NCBI GenBank assembly: GCA_022709405.1
Contig: JAKLIV010000021.1
Coordinates: 1-34,486 of the forward strand
Direction of reading: 5' to 3'
Origin: Spirochaetota bacterium
GTDB lineage: Bacteria; Spirochaetota; UBA4802; UBA5550
Length of the DNA stretch: 34,486 nucleotides
The notes below the pieces were generated by a model, which saw only the letters and a program-made list of their open reading frames with translations, did no database searches and had not been told where the DNA came from. Position 1 is the stretch's first letter. Each line of letters begins with the position of its first letter. The position numbers and the translations under genes are program-made. This document shows, in pieces, positions 25,314 through 33,830 of the stretch.

Positions 25314-26672
25314 ATGATAAAAATCCTCAGATTGATTATTTTTATATTGTTCACCGCACCTGTGATACCCGCAGGCGCGGCCGATGTTCGTGATCTGCTC
25401 CTTACGACAACCGGCCTGACCGAATCCGACATCAAATCCGCCGCTTCATCATCCAGAATCGATCTTTTCAACCTCTATGCCCTTGCGGTCAGCGGAACCG
25501 AACGCCTCGCGATAGAGGGAGAGAACGCCATCCAGGCCGATTATCGAATGTGGCAGGCGATCGGCGCGCTTCTGCCATCGGTATCATTGAAAACAACCCG
25601 TTATTTGCAGGAGGACGATCCCGCCGTTTCCGGCAGAAAATCAGGCATGCTCCTTTATGCGAGACAGAACCTTGTGATGGGCCTTGACCAATACGCCGGG
25701 ATTAAAGGAAACTGTTCCGAAAGACTGATCGAGCGTTACCGTCTCGGTCACGCGGCAGGCATGCTCCTCCTCGATCTGGCGCAGATATACCTCGAGGCGC
25801 TCAAGATAGAAAAGACGCTAAGGAACAGGGAGAAGGTACTGGAGAATTACCGGGGTATTGCGGCCGAGCTCAAACGTCGCGTCGCGGTCGGCCGTTCCAG
25901 GCAGAGCGATCTTCTGCGCACCAACTCCCAGATATTCAGGCTCGAGGCCGAAATCCAGTCGCTTCAGGACAGAAAACGCAGCGCGCTTGTATCCCTGGGC
26001 ACGCTTGCCGGTTTACCCGGGGCTCCGGAGCTCGACGACAACCTGGCCCTTATAGCGCCTTCCGCTCAGGCGGATTCGGCCTCGGCGATCGCCGAATCAC
26101 GATATGACGTGAAGGCCGCCGCCGAAGAAGTCGCGCTGGCCGAAACGCGGCTGCTCGGCTCGCTCGACGGGAATCTGCCGTCCGTTTATATCGAAGGCAC
26201 ATACAGAATTTTACAGGAGGAAAAGACCGGCCGAGACTACTACGCTGGCCTTGGAGTCGAAGTCCCGATAATAGACGGCGGCGTTACCGTATCGCGCGCG
26301 ATGGAAATGCGCTCGGTCAAGAGGCAGGCCGAACTCAGGCTGAAGCAGACCAGGCGCGCTTCGCTCGCCGAAATCGATGACGCGCGCGCTTCATTCGAAA
26401 GCTCGCTGCGGGAGGTCGAATCCTATAAAAAAGCTCTTGACGCGGCAGAGGCCGATTATGCGGCAATTTTACGCGAATACGGCCTTAACCTGGTCACCAT
26501 ACTCGACGTCTTCAACTCTCTGACCGACCTCTTATCGTCCAGGGACGATTACGAACAGAGCCTGCTCGACAAATGCCTGAACAGGGTTAAGCTGGGAGTC
26601 GCCACCGGAGAGTTCCTCGGCAATGGGATTGCGGCCCTCAGACCCGTTCGCGGCGAAGGGAGCCTGAAATGA
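25314..26672 (+). CDS. TolC-family outer-membrane efflux protein
   Basis: 452-aa protein with a Sec signal (about 1-22, hydrophobic core LIIFILFTAPVI, cleavage after AGA). The body consists of two long coiled-coil repeats, as in outer-membrane efflux proteins, including the DLAQIYLEALKIEKTLRN helix and the second-repeat helix near YKKALDAAEADYAAILREYG. It forms the outer-membrane duct for the RND pump encoded next; its stop overlaps the pump's ATG by 4 nt. The start at 25314 fits the signal peptide and has AAGGGA upstream, while an ATG at 25263 lies within the inverted repeat. The Shine-Dalgarno sits in a short palindrome (AAGGGATTCCCTT). Confidence 0.9.
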   Translation: MIKILRLIIFILFTAPVIPAGAADVRDLLLTTTGLTESDIKSAASSSRIDLFNLYALAVSGTERLAIEGENAIQADYRMWQAIGALLPSVSLKTTRYLQEDDPAVSGRKSGMLLYARQNLVMGLDQYAGIKGNCSERLIERYRLGHAAGMLLLDLAQIYLEALKIEKTLRNREKVLENYRGIAAELKRRVAVGRSRQSDLLRTNSQIFRLEAEIQSLQDRKRSALVSLGTLAGLPGAPELDDNLALIAPSAQADSASAIAESRYDVKAAAEEVALAETRLLGSLDGNLPSVYIEGTYRILQEEKTGRDYYAGLGVEVPIIDGGVTVSRAMEMRSVKRQAELRLKQTRRASLAEIDDARASFESSLREVESYKKALDAAEADYAAILREYGLNLVTILDVFNSLTDLLSSRDDYEQSLLDKCLNRVKLGVATGEFLGNGIAALRPVRGEGSLK

Positions 26673-29600
26673 CACTTTCCGACATATCCATTAAGAACCC
26701 CGTTTTCGCCTGGATGCTCATGACTGCCCTGATCCTGTTCGGCGCGATATCCTTCGGTCGCATGGGCATATCCCAGATGCCCGACGTCGACTTTCCCATG
26801 GTCAACATAGACGTGACCTACGAGGGGGCGTCTCCTGAAATCATGGAATCAGACGTGGTCGACGTCATAGAGAACGCGGTCATGAGCGTCGAGGGAATAC
26901 GCGAGGTGCGCTCCAATTCGCGCCAGAGCGCCGCCAGCATAACCGTCGAACTCGACATTGACCGGGACGTCGACGTCGCCCTCCAGGAAGTTCAGACCAA
27001 GATAGCCCAGGCGCAGAGGCTTCTGCCTGACGAGATGGACCCTGTCATCATTTCCAAGAGGAATCCTGAAGATTTCCCGATCATGTGGATCGCAGTGACG
27101 TCCGGAGGGTCGATGAAAGACCTCATGATGTACACGAAAAACCATCTCAGGGACAAGTATCAGACCCTTCCCGGCGTCGCAGACGTGCGCATGGGCGGAT
27201 ACGTCGACCGCTGCGTCCGTATATGGGTAGACAGGGACAAGCTCGCGTCATACGAGCTTTCGGTCGACGACCTGCTCAACACGATCGGCAGGGAGCACAT
27301 CGAGATCCCGGGCGGCAGGCTGGAAACATCGAGCCAGGAATTCGTCATCCGCTCAATGGGCGAGGCCCCTACGGTCAAAGAGCTTGAAATGCTTCCGATT
27401 ACCGCGCGCGGCAGCTCCCCGGTGTACCGGAAAATCCTGCTCAGGGACGTGGCGACCGTCAAAGACGATCTCGACGATATCAGGAGGATCTCCCGCTTCA
27501 ACGGGATCCCTTCCGTGGGACTCGGAATCATGAAGCGCAGGGGAGCAAACGTTATCGCAGTCGCAGAAGAGGTCAGACGGCTGACCGAAAACCTTCAACC
27601 CAGGCTCCCCAGGGGCTACAAGGTGACCGTTTCTCACGATATGACCCGTTACGTCAAGGAATCGACCGACGAACTCGTCACCACGATAATCCTCTCGACC
27701 CTCCTGACCGGACTCGTCTGCCTTCTGTTCCTCGGATCCTTCAGCTCGACATTCAACATCCTGCTCGCAGTGCCCACATCCGTCATGGGGACTTTCATTT
27801 TTCTGTACTTCCTGGGATTCACCCTCAACACATTCACCCTGCTCGCCCTTTCACTGGCGATTGGAATCATCGTAGACGACGCAATAATGGTAATGGAAAA
27901 CATCTCTCGCCACCAGGAGATGGGAGAAGACAAAATCGTCGCAGCCGGCATTGGCGCTCGGCAGATAACGTTTGCGGCCATTGCAGCGACCCTCGCGGTT
28001 ATCGCCATATTCCTGCCGGTAGCTTTCATGAAGGGGATTATCGGGAAATACTTTCTTGAATTCGGCATCACCATCACCATCGCGGTCGCACTTTCGCTGC
28101 TCGAAGCGCTCACGCTCACGCCGATGAGATGCTCCCAATTTTTGGAAGTCGGCAAAAACGCCGGTGCGGCATCCAATCTCGTAACCCGATTGTTTTTAGG
28201 TCTGTCTGTGAAATATTCACGGGCGCTTGAATACGTTCTCGGCCACCGTTTGAAGGTCATGCTTGCGGCTTCGGCATTTTTCGTTCTTTCTTTCCTTCTG
28301 CTGATACCGATAAAGAAGGAATTCGTCCCTTCTCAGGACCAGAGCATGATCCTTATACGCATAAAGACTTCAGTCGGATCTTCTCTCGAATATACCGACA
28401 GCCTTTCGAAGAAAGTTGAGGCCTTCATCTCCTCACAGAAAGAAGTATCCCACTACATGGCAACTGTCGGAGGTTTCGGCGGCGGAGAGGTCAATTCAGG
28501 CATGATGTTCGTGAGCCTGCATGATCCCGCCAAAAGGCCCATCCGCAAGGGGCATGATGAGCCCCTGACACAGGCCGAATTCGCAAACCTCGCCAGAACC
28601 GAACTGAATAAAATATCAAAAGAGATGAAGGTGACCATTCAGGATCTTTCGATGAGGGGATTTACCGCTTCGCGAGGATACCCGGTTGAATTCACGATAC
28701 ACGGCACAAGCTGGGACAAACTTGCCGCATATTCACAGGAAATTACCGCAAGGATGTCCCGGTCCGGCAAAATGGTCGATATCGACACGGACTACGACAC
28801 CGGCCAGCCTGAAATACGCATCATTCCGGACCGAAATGCGGCACAGCTTCGGGGCGTCAGCATTACCGCAATCGGGAACGCGATCAACTCCCTGATGGGC
28901 GGCGTGAAAGTCGGAAAGTTCACCGATCAGGGACGCCGATACGATATCCGTCTGCGGCTTCTTGAATCGGAGCGCCGCGCCGCCCGTGATATAACGAGAC
29001 TTTTCGTCCGCAACAACCGGGGAGAGATGGTGAGGCTTTCCGATGTGGTGCAAATCGTACCGGCGTCTTCTCTTTTGTCTATTACGAGGATCAACCGCGA
29101 GCGCTCGATTTCGGTCTACGCAAGCCCGTCAACGGGTTTTTCACAGCAGGAGGCCATCACCGAGGCCATGAAAATCGCGGATGACGTTCTTCCCGAGGGG
29201 TATTCTGCCGACCTTACCGGGTCTGCAAAAACATCGAGCGAATCCTTTGCAAGTCTCATATTCGCGCTCGTCATCGGGATCGTCGTCTCCTATATGATAT
29301 TAGGCAGCCAGTTCAACAGCTATATTCACCCTTTGATCATCCTCCTCGCCCTGCCCTTCAGCTTCAGCGGGGCGATCATTGCTCTGCTGATAACCGGCAA
29401 TACGATAAATATATACAGTTTCATCGGCCTAATCCTGCTCATGGGACTCGTCAAAAAAAATTCAATTCTGCTCGTCGAGTTCACCAATAAGCTGCGGATG
29501 GAAGGGGCAGGCCCGCGCGAGGCGCTGCTCAAAGCCTGCCCGATACGACTTCGGCCGGTCGTCATGACATCACTCTCGACAATAGCGGCTGCGATACCGC

Positions 29601-29758
29601 CTGCGCTCGCCCTGGGCCCCGGCGCTGAAACCAGAATCCCCATGGCTGTCACTGTCCTTGGTGGGATTATTGTTTCGACACTGCTGACCCTTTTTGTAGT
29701 TCCCTGCGCCTATAGCCTGATGACCCGCTGGGAACGGTTTGATTATTCAAAAAAGTAA
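26669..29758 (+). CDS. RND-family efflux pump (AcrB/MexB-like, HAE1 type)
   Basis: 1029-aa inner-membrane proton-driven pump, full length, with the duplicated RND plan: TM1 near 13-30, periplasmic porter loop, TM2-7, second loop, TM8-12. The TM4 proton-relay pair is D403-D404 (GIIVDDAIMVMEN), and the N-terminal MPDVDFPMVNIDVTYEGASP is diagnostic of HAE1 pumps. It expels hydrophobic or amphiphilic compounds with the TolC-type protein encoded just upstream. No membrane-fusion (AcrA/HlyD-like) gene is present in the cluster, so that subunit must come from elsewhere. A TetR gene follows 61 nt later. Confidence 0.94.
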   Translation: MTLSDISIKNPVFAWMLMTALILFGAISFGRMGISQMPDVDFPMVNIDVTYEGASPEIMESDVVDVIENAVMSVEGIREVRSNSRQSAASITVELDIDRDVDVALQEVQTKIAQAQRLLPDEMDPVIISKRNPEDFPIMWIAVTSGGSMKDLMMYTKNHLRDKYQTLPGVADVRMGGYVDRCVRIWVDRDKLASYELSVDDLLNTIGREHIEIPGGRLETSSQEFVIRSMGEAPTVKELEMLPITARGSSPVYRKILLRDVATVKDDLDDIRRISRFNGIPSVGLGIMKRRGANVIAVAEEVRRLTENLQPRLPRGYKVTVSHDMTRYVKESTDELVTTIILSTLLTGLVCLLFLGSFSSTFNILLAVPTSVMGTFIFLYFLGFTLNTFTLLALSLAIGIIVDDAIMVMENISRHQEMGEDKIVAAGIGARQITFAAIAATLAVIAIFLPVAFMKGIIGKYFLEFGITITIAVALSLLEALTLTPMRCSQFLEVGKNAGAASNLVTRLFLGLSVKYSRALEYVLGHRLKVMLAASAFFVLSFLLLIPIKKEFVPSQDQSMILIRIKTSVGSSLEYTDSLSKKVEAFISSQKEVSHYMATVGGFGGGEVNSGMMFVSLHDPAKRPIRKGHDEPLTQAEFANLARTELNKISKEMKVTIQDLSMRGFTASRGYPVEFTIHGTSWDKLAAYSQEITARMSRSGKMVDIDTDYDTGQPEIRIIPDRNAAQLRGVSITAIGNAINSLMGGVKVGKFTDQGRRYDIRLRLLESERRAARDITRLFVRNNRGEMVRLSDVVQIVPASSLLSITRINRERSISVYASPSTGFSQQEAITEAMKIADDVLPEGYSADLTGSAKTSSESFASLIFALVIGIVVSYMILGSQFNSYIHPLIILLALPFSFSGAIIALLITGNTINIYSFIGLILLMGLVKKNSILLVEFTNKLRMEGAGPREALLKACPIRLRPVVMTSLSTIAAAIPPALALGPGAETRIPMAVTVLGGIIVSTLLTLFVVPCAYSLMTRWERFDYSKK

Positions 29759-29767
29759 AAGACCATC

Positions 29768-29796
29768 TTGACGAAAGAAAATAATATTGATATATT
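29768..29796 (+). promoter_or_regulatory. Promoter of the efflux tetR gene
   Basis: TTGACG (29768-29773), 17-nt spacer, TATATT (29791-29796), starting 9 nt after the RND stop. The start site would fall near 29803, inside the palindromic operator. Confidence 0.6.
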
Positions 29797-29797
29797 T

Positions 29798-29817
29798 ATG
29801 ACTGACTGGTCAGTCAT
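29798..29817 (+). promoter_or_regulatory. TetR operator at the start codon
   Basis: Perfect 9+9 bp inverted repeat ATGACTGAC / GTCAGTCAT with a 2-nt TG spacer, ending 2 nt before the tetR ATG. The core TGACTGACTGGTCAGTCA is the common operator form of TetR regulators of efflux genes. It occupies the entire predicted leader, so no Shine-Dalgarno can exist there. Confidence 0.85.
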
Positions 29818-29819
29818 TT

Positions 29820-30413
29820 ATGCCGAAAAAAGATTCAAAACATGATATGCTCATCAGGGCGGCGAGGATCGAATTCGCCCAGAATGGGTATTCACGCACC
29901 ACGGTTGAAAGTATCACGACCAGGGCCGGTGTGGCCAAGGGGACATACTACCTCTACTTCAAGCATAAGGAAGACATCATATATAATATAATCGAGGAAA
30001 CCGCCGACAATATATCGTCCATTCTTAAAGAAGAATATGAAAGATTCAAAAATGATTCAGCGCCTTTCTATGATATCATCTACGATATAATAGAACGTTC
30101 TGTGGCCGAATACATGTCCCTAAAAGACATTTTCATGACCAATCCGTTTATTGATTTCGAGATCAGTCCCCGGCTGGCAAAATTCAAGCATGAAAATGAG
30201 CAAAAGATATTTGAATACGCGATTAAAATCATTGAGCTTGCAATTGAACGAGGACTTGTTAGGAAGGAAATAAATGTCGCCGAATATGGGTCGATTCTGA
30301 TAGGGACTTTCACTCATGTGGGCAAGGAACTCTCGGCAAAAAACCAGTCAAACCTACTTGGCTTTTATACAGGACTATTACGTGATCTCATGTTAAGGGG
30401 TATCGGTTCATGA
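29820..30413 (+). CDS. TetR/AcrR-family regulator of the efflux locus
   Basis: 197-aa TetR repressor with a complete N-terminal HTH (IEFAQNGYSRTTVESITTRA, GVAKGTYYLYFKHKEDIIY, about 17-56) and an all-helical ligand domain. It lies between the RND pump and the MMPL-type exporter on the same strand. The palindrome at 29798-29817 directly in front of it implies self-repression and probably control of the exporter downstream. No copy of that palindrome was seen before tolC, so control of the tolC-RND pair is unproven. Confidence 0.92.
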   Translation: MPKKDSKHDMLIRAARIEFAQNGYSRTTVESITTRAGVAKGTYYLYFKHKEDIIYNIIEETADNISSILKEEYERFKNDSAPFYDIIYDIIERSVAEYMSLKDIFMTNPFIDFEISPRLAKFKHENEQKIFEYAIKIIELAIERGLVRKEINVAEYGSILIGTFTHVGKELSAKNQSNLLGFYTGLLRDLMLRGIGS

Positions 30414-30487
30414 TTCTCATACGACAACATAATCGAGTGTTGTTCATACCAGGTTTAAGGTTCACTTAATTATAAGGAGCTATTTCA

Positions 30488-32392
30488 ATGATCGAGAAAT
30501 TTTTAGAGAAAAGCTGTTCAATTTTTTTTAAACCGCGCATAATACTTATTTTGACCCTGGCCGTGACGGTTGTTTTCAGCTTTGCCATACCCTCCCTCGA
30601 ACTGGATAACGATCTGGTCAATCTGATTCCATCACAGCATGAATCAAAAATCGCTTATGATAAATATGAAAAAATATTTGGTAACTCTTCATTGATTTTC
30701 GTTGGAATCGAGAGTGATGCCATATATTCAGCCGAAAAGGTTTCATTTATCAGGGATATTTCTGAAAGAATTAAAGAATTGAACAAAACGGTGCCGCCGA
30801 AATGCATAGCCGATCGCGCGGGAATCTCTGAAACAGATGCACGCGCGCTCATACCAGTGTTGAGTGAAATATCCCTCTTCGGTAAAGATGAAATACAAAA
30901 AATACTCAGCGACCCCAAAAGGCTGTCGGGCGAATATTTTATGGACGAAAAAGCCGCACAGAGAATAGCCTCACATGCCTCGAACTACGACATCGACGAA
31001 CTCTTGCGATACATTGTTCCGCCAATAAAAGATTTATCCTCGATAGTGGATGCAGATTACATAGAGGGTACCGGGAAATCGTTCATAGTAAAAAAACTCC
31101 ACGATGAAGAAGATCCCGATGATGCATCAGTTGCTGATCTTAAAAGAAAGGTTGATTCATGGCCGTTCTACAAGGGCGGACTTATATCATATGATGACAA
31201 ACTGGCTGTAATCCTCGTGAGGTTAAGCGGCAATGACAAAGTGAAGCGAGCCACCGTTTTTCACGAGACTGAGCAGATTCTAAAAAAAATGAATAGGCCC
31301 GGGGTTAAACTCTATCTCGACGGAGAATCAGTAATCGCGGATACAATTTCCGATTTCATAATCTCGGATATATCGATGCTCCTTCCACTTGTCATACTCA
31401 TCGTAATGATCGCCCTTTACTTTTCATTCCGCAATTTGCAGGGTGTCCTGTTCCCCATGAGCGTGGTCCTAATCGCATCGGTATGGAGCGTTGGATTCAT
31501 GTCTTATTGCAAAGCGCCGATAAACCTCATCAGTACCACCATGCCTGTTCTGCTCATCGCAGTGGGAAGCGCATACGGCATTCATTACATGAACCATTAT
31601 TTACTCAGTCCTATTCAGGAAAAGTTCGAAGTCATACGACGAAACATGGTGGCCGTAGGCATAGCCATTCTTATGGCGGGACTCACGACCGTTGCGGGTT
31701 TCGGATCTCTTGCGACATCTGGCTTTGTGCCGATCAAGAATTTCGGAATTTACACGGCCGTCGGAGTATTTTTCTGCATAATACTGGCCATGTACGTCAT
31801 GCCTTCGATGCTCCTTGTCTTTCCGGTAAAGAAAAAAATAATTTTCCCCGAGAATGAACGAAACGACCTTGTCCACGCGATTCTTTCTCGTGTCGATGGA
31901 CTCGTTAAAAAGAGATATAATGCGATCATTATCTTTTCAGTGATCATAGCCTGTATTTTTGCATATGGAATGACTCGAATCGAAGTAGATGTCAACAATA
32001 TCGCTTTTTTCAAGAAAAATTCCGAAATACGAATCGCCGACGATAGACTGAACGAAAAGCTTGCCGGGACACAGGTGCTCTCCATTGTTCTTGAATCCAG
32101 AGACGGCAGCCCCATCCTCAGGCCGGAACTTCTCCAGCGAATAGACTCCTATGAATCCGGATTGATGAAACGATTCACTATCGTGAAAAAAGTAGTATCG
32201 GTCAACCCATATCTGAAGAAGATGAACCAGGAAATGTTCGGCGATCAGAAATATTATACCTTGCCTGAAACCGAACAGAAGATCAACGACTACCTCCTCC
32301 TTTACTCCGGCGACCTGGACCCCGTGATTACCAAGAGCCGGGACAGCATTCGCATCAGCATAAGCATGATATGCCCCCCCACAATAGAATAA
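30488..32392 (+). CDS. MMPL/RND-type exporter, truncated (C-terminal membrane domain missing)
   Basis: 634 aa of what should be about 750-850 aa. Present: TM1 (about 18-36), first extracytoplasmic loop (LDNDLVNLIPSQHESKIAYD), TM2-6 (about 295-455 with GSAYGIHYMNH and GLTTVAGFGSLATSGF), TM7 (about 477-495), and part of the second loop. The chain ends abruptly in ICPPTIE just after the loop strand DSIRISISM, so the second membrane block is absent. No reading frame across the C7 run (32374-32380) continues the protein, so this is a break, not a frameshift. Family members export lipids or hydrophobic compounds (HAE2/3-like). AAGGAG lies 8 nt before the ATG. It is probably non-functional; the TetR gene precedes it by 74 nt. 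Confidence 0.85.
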   Translation: MIEKFLEKSCSIFFKPRIILILTLAVTVVFSFAIPSLELDNDLVNLIPSQHESKIAYDKYEKIFGNSSLIFVGIESDAIYSAEKVSFIRDISERIKELNKTVPPKCIADRAGISETDARALIPVLSEISLFGKDEIQKILSDPKRLSGEYFMDEKAAQRIASHASNYDIDELLRYIVPPIKDLSSIVDADYIEGTGKSFIVKKLHDEEDPDDASVADLKRKVDSWPFYKGGLISYDDKLAVILVRLSGNDKVKRATVFHETEQILKKMNRPGVKLYLDGESVIADTISDFIISDISMLLPLVILIVMIALYFSFRNLQGVLFPMSVVLIASVWSVGFMSYCKAPINLISTTMPVLLIAVGSAYGIHYMNHYLLSPIQEKFEVIRRNMVAVGIAILMAGLTTVAGFGSLATSGFVPIKNFGIYTAVGVFFCIILAMYVMPSMLLVFPVKKKIIFPENERNDLVHAILSRVDGLVKKRYNAIIIFSVIIACIFAYGMTRIEVDVNNIAFFKKNSEIRIADDRLNEKLAGTQVLSIVLESRDGSPILRPELLQRIDSYESGLMKRFTIVKKVVSVNPYLKKMNQEMFGDQKYYTLPETEQKINDYLLLYSGDLDPVITKSRDSIRISISMICPPTIE

Positions 32393-32403
32393 TGAAATAA
32401 CCA

Positions 32404-32476
32404 CATTATATGCAACTGGATGAGGCCAAAATCAGCCGAAATACAGCGCGATTGAGGCTATATTTCGCATATAATG
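32404..32476. repeat. Inverted repeat just past the RND break
   Basis: Perfect 10-bp arms CATTATATGC (32404-32413) and GCATATAATG (32467-32476), with 53 nt between. Inside, AAATACAGC and GCTATATTT (32440-32466 region) pair with one mismatch, so the whole could fold as one hairpin. It begins 11 nt after the truncated gene's stop. Possible nature: recombination site, element end, or bidirectional terminator; not assignable from one copy. Confidence 0.5.
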
Positions 32477-32548
32477 ATAAAAGAATGGCTGGATATGACA
32501 AGATATTTTCATGATTACAGCAATCGGAGGGGGCATTTTTTCGCGGCG

Positions 32549-32571
32549 CGCGCGGCAATTTATCCCGCGCG
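32549..32571. repeat. G+C-rich hairpin at the end of the small-gene cassette
   Basis: Stem CGCGCGG (32549-32555) / CCGCGCG (32565-32571) with a 9-nt AT-rich loop, embedded in a locally GC-only run. It stands 40 nt past the stop of the minus-strand cassette. There is no U-run on the minus side; on the plus side only TTTT follows at a distance. It may act as a transcript-end stabiliser or a weak terminator. Confidence 0.4.
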
Positions 32572-32610
32572 GCGGATGTTTTGATAGTTAAAAATTGACG
32601 TTTCAGCATA

Positions 32611-33096
32611 TCAATACTTCTTTTTTGCAGGCATTTTAAACCAGTATTTCGCTTCAAGAAAAGCTCCGATTGAATGAAATTTCGGCGCGCGATCGGTGGT
32701 GAATTCGCCGATCGGTCCTCCGCCGAATTCAACTGAATCCCAACGATGATTCCATGAGAGGCCGATCGAGGTAATCGCCTTTCGGTCATCAACATTAAAT
32801 TTTTCAGCGAGCAAAATTCCGACAGCATCATTTTTTTCGATCCAGGCTGCTGCCTCCGGGATCAGGCGCTTCGGTATCTCAGTTTTTATTTCACCGCGGC
32901 CCTGGGCTTCAGTATTGAAAGTGATTTTACTGCCGCTGAATGACCATTTCTTATGATCGATTTTTTCACCGGACACCTGCGTTGTTGTTATAGTTGATAT
33001 ATCTGAGTTGGATGGCATCATAATGATAGCCATGATAATACAGCCGATGATTATTCCAGGGATGATACCAATAAAAAAGAATTTGATTTTACTCAT
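32611..33096 (-). CDS. Membrane-anchored small protein of the phage-like cassette
   Basis: 161-aa protein with one N-terminal TM helix (FFFIGIIPGIIIGCIIMAII, about 6-25), then an extracytoplasmic domain of strands (KKWSFSGSKITFNTEAQGRG; SIGLSWNHRWDSVEFGGGPI) and a basic KMPAKKKY tail. No family recognised. The anchor-plus-beta-domain layout and its place at the end of a cassette of tiny genes are compatible with a phage spanin-like or structural accessory role, but this is a guess. The ATG at 33096 has GTGAGG 6 nt upstream; a GTG 12 nt earlier is less likely. Confidence 0.6.
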   Translation of the reverse strand: MSKIKFFFIGIIPGIIIGCIIMAIIMMPSNSDISTITTTQVSGEKIDHKKWSFSGSKITFNTEAQGRGEIKTEIPKRLIPEAAAWIEKNDAVGILLAEKFNVDDRKAITSIGLSWNHRWDSVEFGGGPIGEFTTDRAPKFHSIGAFLEAKYWFKMPAKKKY

Positions 33097-33148
33097 GAGA
33101 TACCTCACAAAATTTATTTCGGCTGTGAGGTGCTATTAAACATAGGCG

Positions 33149-33259
33149 CTATTTACGCTTAAAAAGACTCACGATAAACATCCCAACCGCAAGACCTATA
33201 AAACAAAGCGTCGCAGGAATATTTATACTATCGAGCCTATCGATCAATTTACATTTCAT
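33149..33259 (-). CDS. 36-aa single-TM peptide
   Basis: Tiny membrane peptide: a polar N-terminus (MKCKLIDRLDSINIP), one helix (ATLCFIGLAVGMFIVSLF) and a positive KRK tail. Its ATG shares one base with the stop of the preceding gene (TAATG), and GGAGG lies 8 nt upstream inside that gene. Tight coupling argues it is real. Size and topology would fit a holin or antiholin, but nothing proves it. Confidence 0.5.
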   Translation of the reverse strand: MKCKLIDRLDSINIPATLCFIGLAVGMFIVSLFKRK

Positions 33260-33420
33260 TATCCAGCCCTCCGTTCCTGATAATCTGGATTTCCCTGCGC
33301 CGCCTTCGATCTTTTCAGGTCTTCACGGTTGCGTTCAATCTCATTTTTTCTTCCCAGATAGATAAAGCCTACATAAATTCCCAGGATAAACATGATACAG
33401 GCAACCAGGATTTCAGCCAT
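33259..33420 (-). CDS. 53-aa single-TM peptide with charged tail
   Basis: An N-terminal helix (EILVACIMFILGIYVGFIYL) is followed by a highly charged helical tail (GRKNEIERNREDLKRSKAAQ). GGAGG is 6 nt before the ATG, and the gene overlaps the preceding one by 8 nt. With the 36-aa peptide it makes a pair of adjacent single-TM peptides, as in phage lysis modules. No homology recognised. Confidence 0.55.
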   Translation of the reverse strand: MAEILVACIMFILGIYVGFIYLGRKNEIERNREDLKRSKAAQGNPDYQERRAG

Positions 33421-33610
33421 TGTGGACCTCCATCATTCGGATAATTTTTTTACCGAAAATTTTAACAATAGGAAGACTGTAAAAAAGCCGCTCGGCGTGT
33501 TTTTTATCGATCGCATCATATATACGTGTCGGAGTCGTCTCCTCCTGCTTGGACTGGTGCCCGGCACCCGCGCTGAGCGAACCTTTAGTGTGAACAACAT
33601 CGAAAGTCAT
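33413..33610 (-). CDS. Hypothetical 65-aa protein of the phage-like cassette
   Basis: Start chosen at 33610 because AGGAGG lies 6 nt upstream; an ATG 45 nt earlier overlaps the preceding gene and has none. The polar N-terminus (MTFDVVHTKGSLSAGAGHQS) is followed by a basic helical half (KKHAERLFYSLPIVKIFGKK). No signal peptide, no recognised family. It starts 13 nt after the previous gene and overlaps the next by 8 nt. Confidence 0.5.
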   Translation of the reverse strand: MTFDVVHTKGSLSAGAGHQSKQEETTPTRIYDAIDKKHAERLFYSLPIVKIFGKKIIRMMEVHNG

Positions 33611-33623
33611 ATGATTCCCTCCT

Positions 33624-33830
33624 CTATTTCGGATACCATCTTGAGAGCACTGCATTATGATGTATGCCTAACTCCCCGATGATCTTATTAAAATCAGCTT
33701 CCGTATATGCTATACTTTCACCATTGCTCAGCTTGTGCTGATTTTCGCTATACATGCCAAATACCGTAATGAGTGCCTGGACTGACATCGTAATCCCGCA
33801 ATCAAGATTCATTGCATCTTCTCTTGTCAT
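33624..33830 (-). CDS. Hypothetical 68-aa protein of the phage-like cassette
   Basis: Small soluble protein (MTREDAMNLDCGITMSVQAL ... EADFNKIIGELGIHHNAVLS). GGAGGG lies 4-5 nt before the ATG. It overlaps the glycyl-radical peptide gene by 29 nt in another frame, which suggests genuine compaction. No family recognised. Confidence 0.5.
   Translation of the reverse strand: MTREDAMNLDCGITMSVQALITVFGMYSENQHKLSNGESIAYTEADFNKIIGELGIHHNAVLSRWYPK

Noticed and set aside
32374..32380. C7 run as a phase-variable frameshift in the RND exporter
   Set aside because: Changing the run by one in either direction meets a stop within about 30 nt and does not restore the missing membrane domain; the sequence beyond is unrelated.
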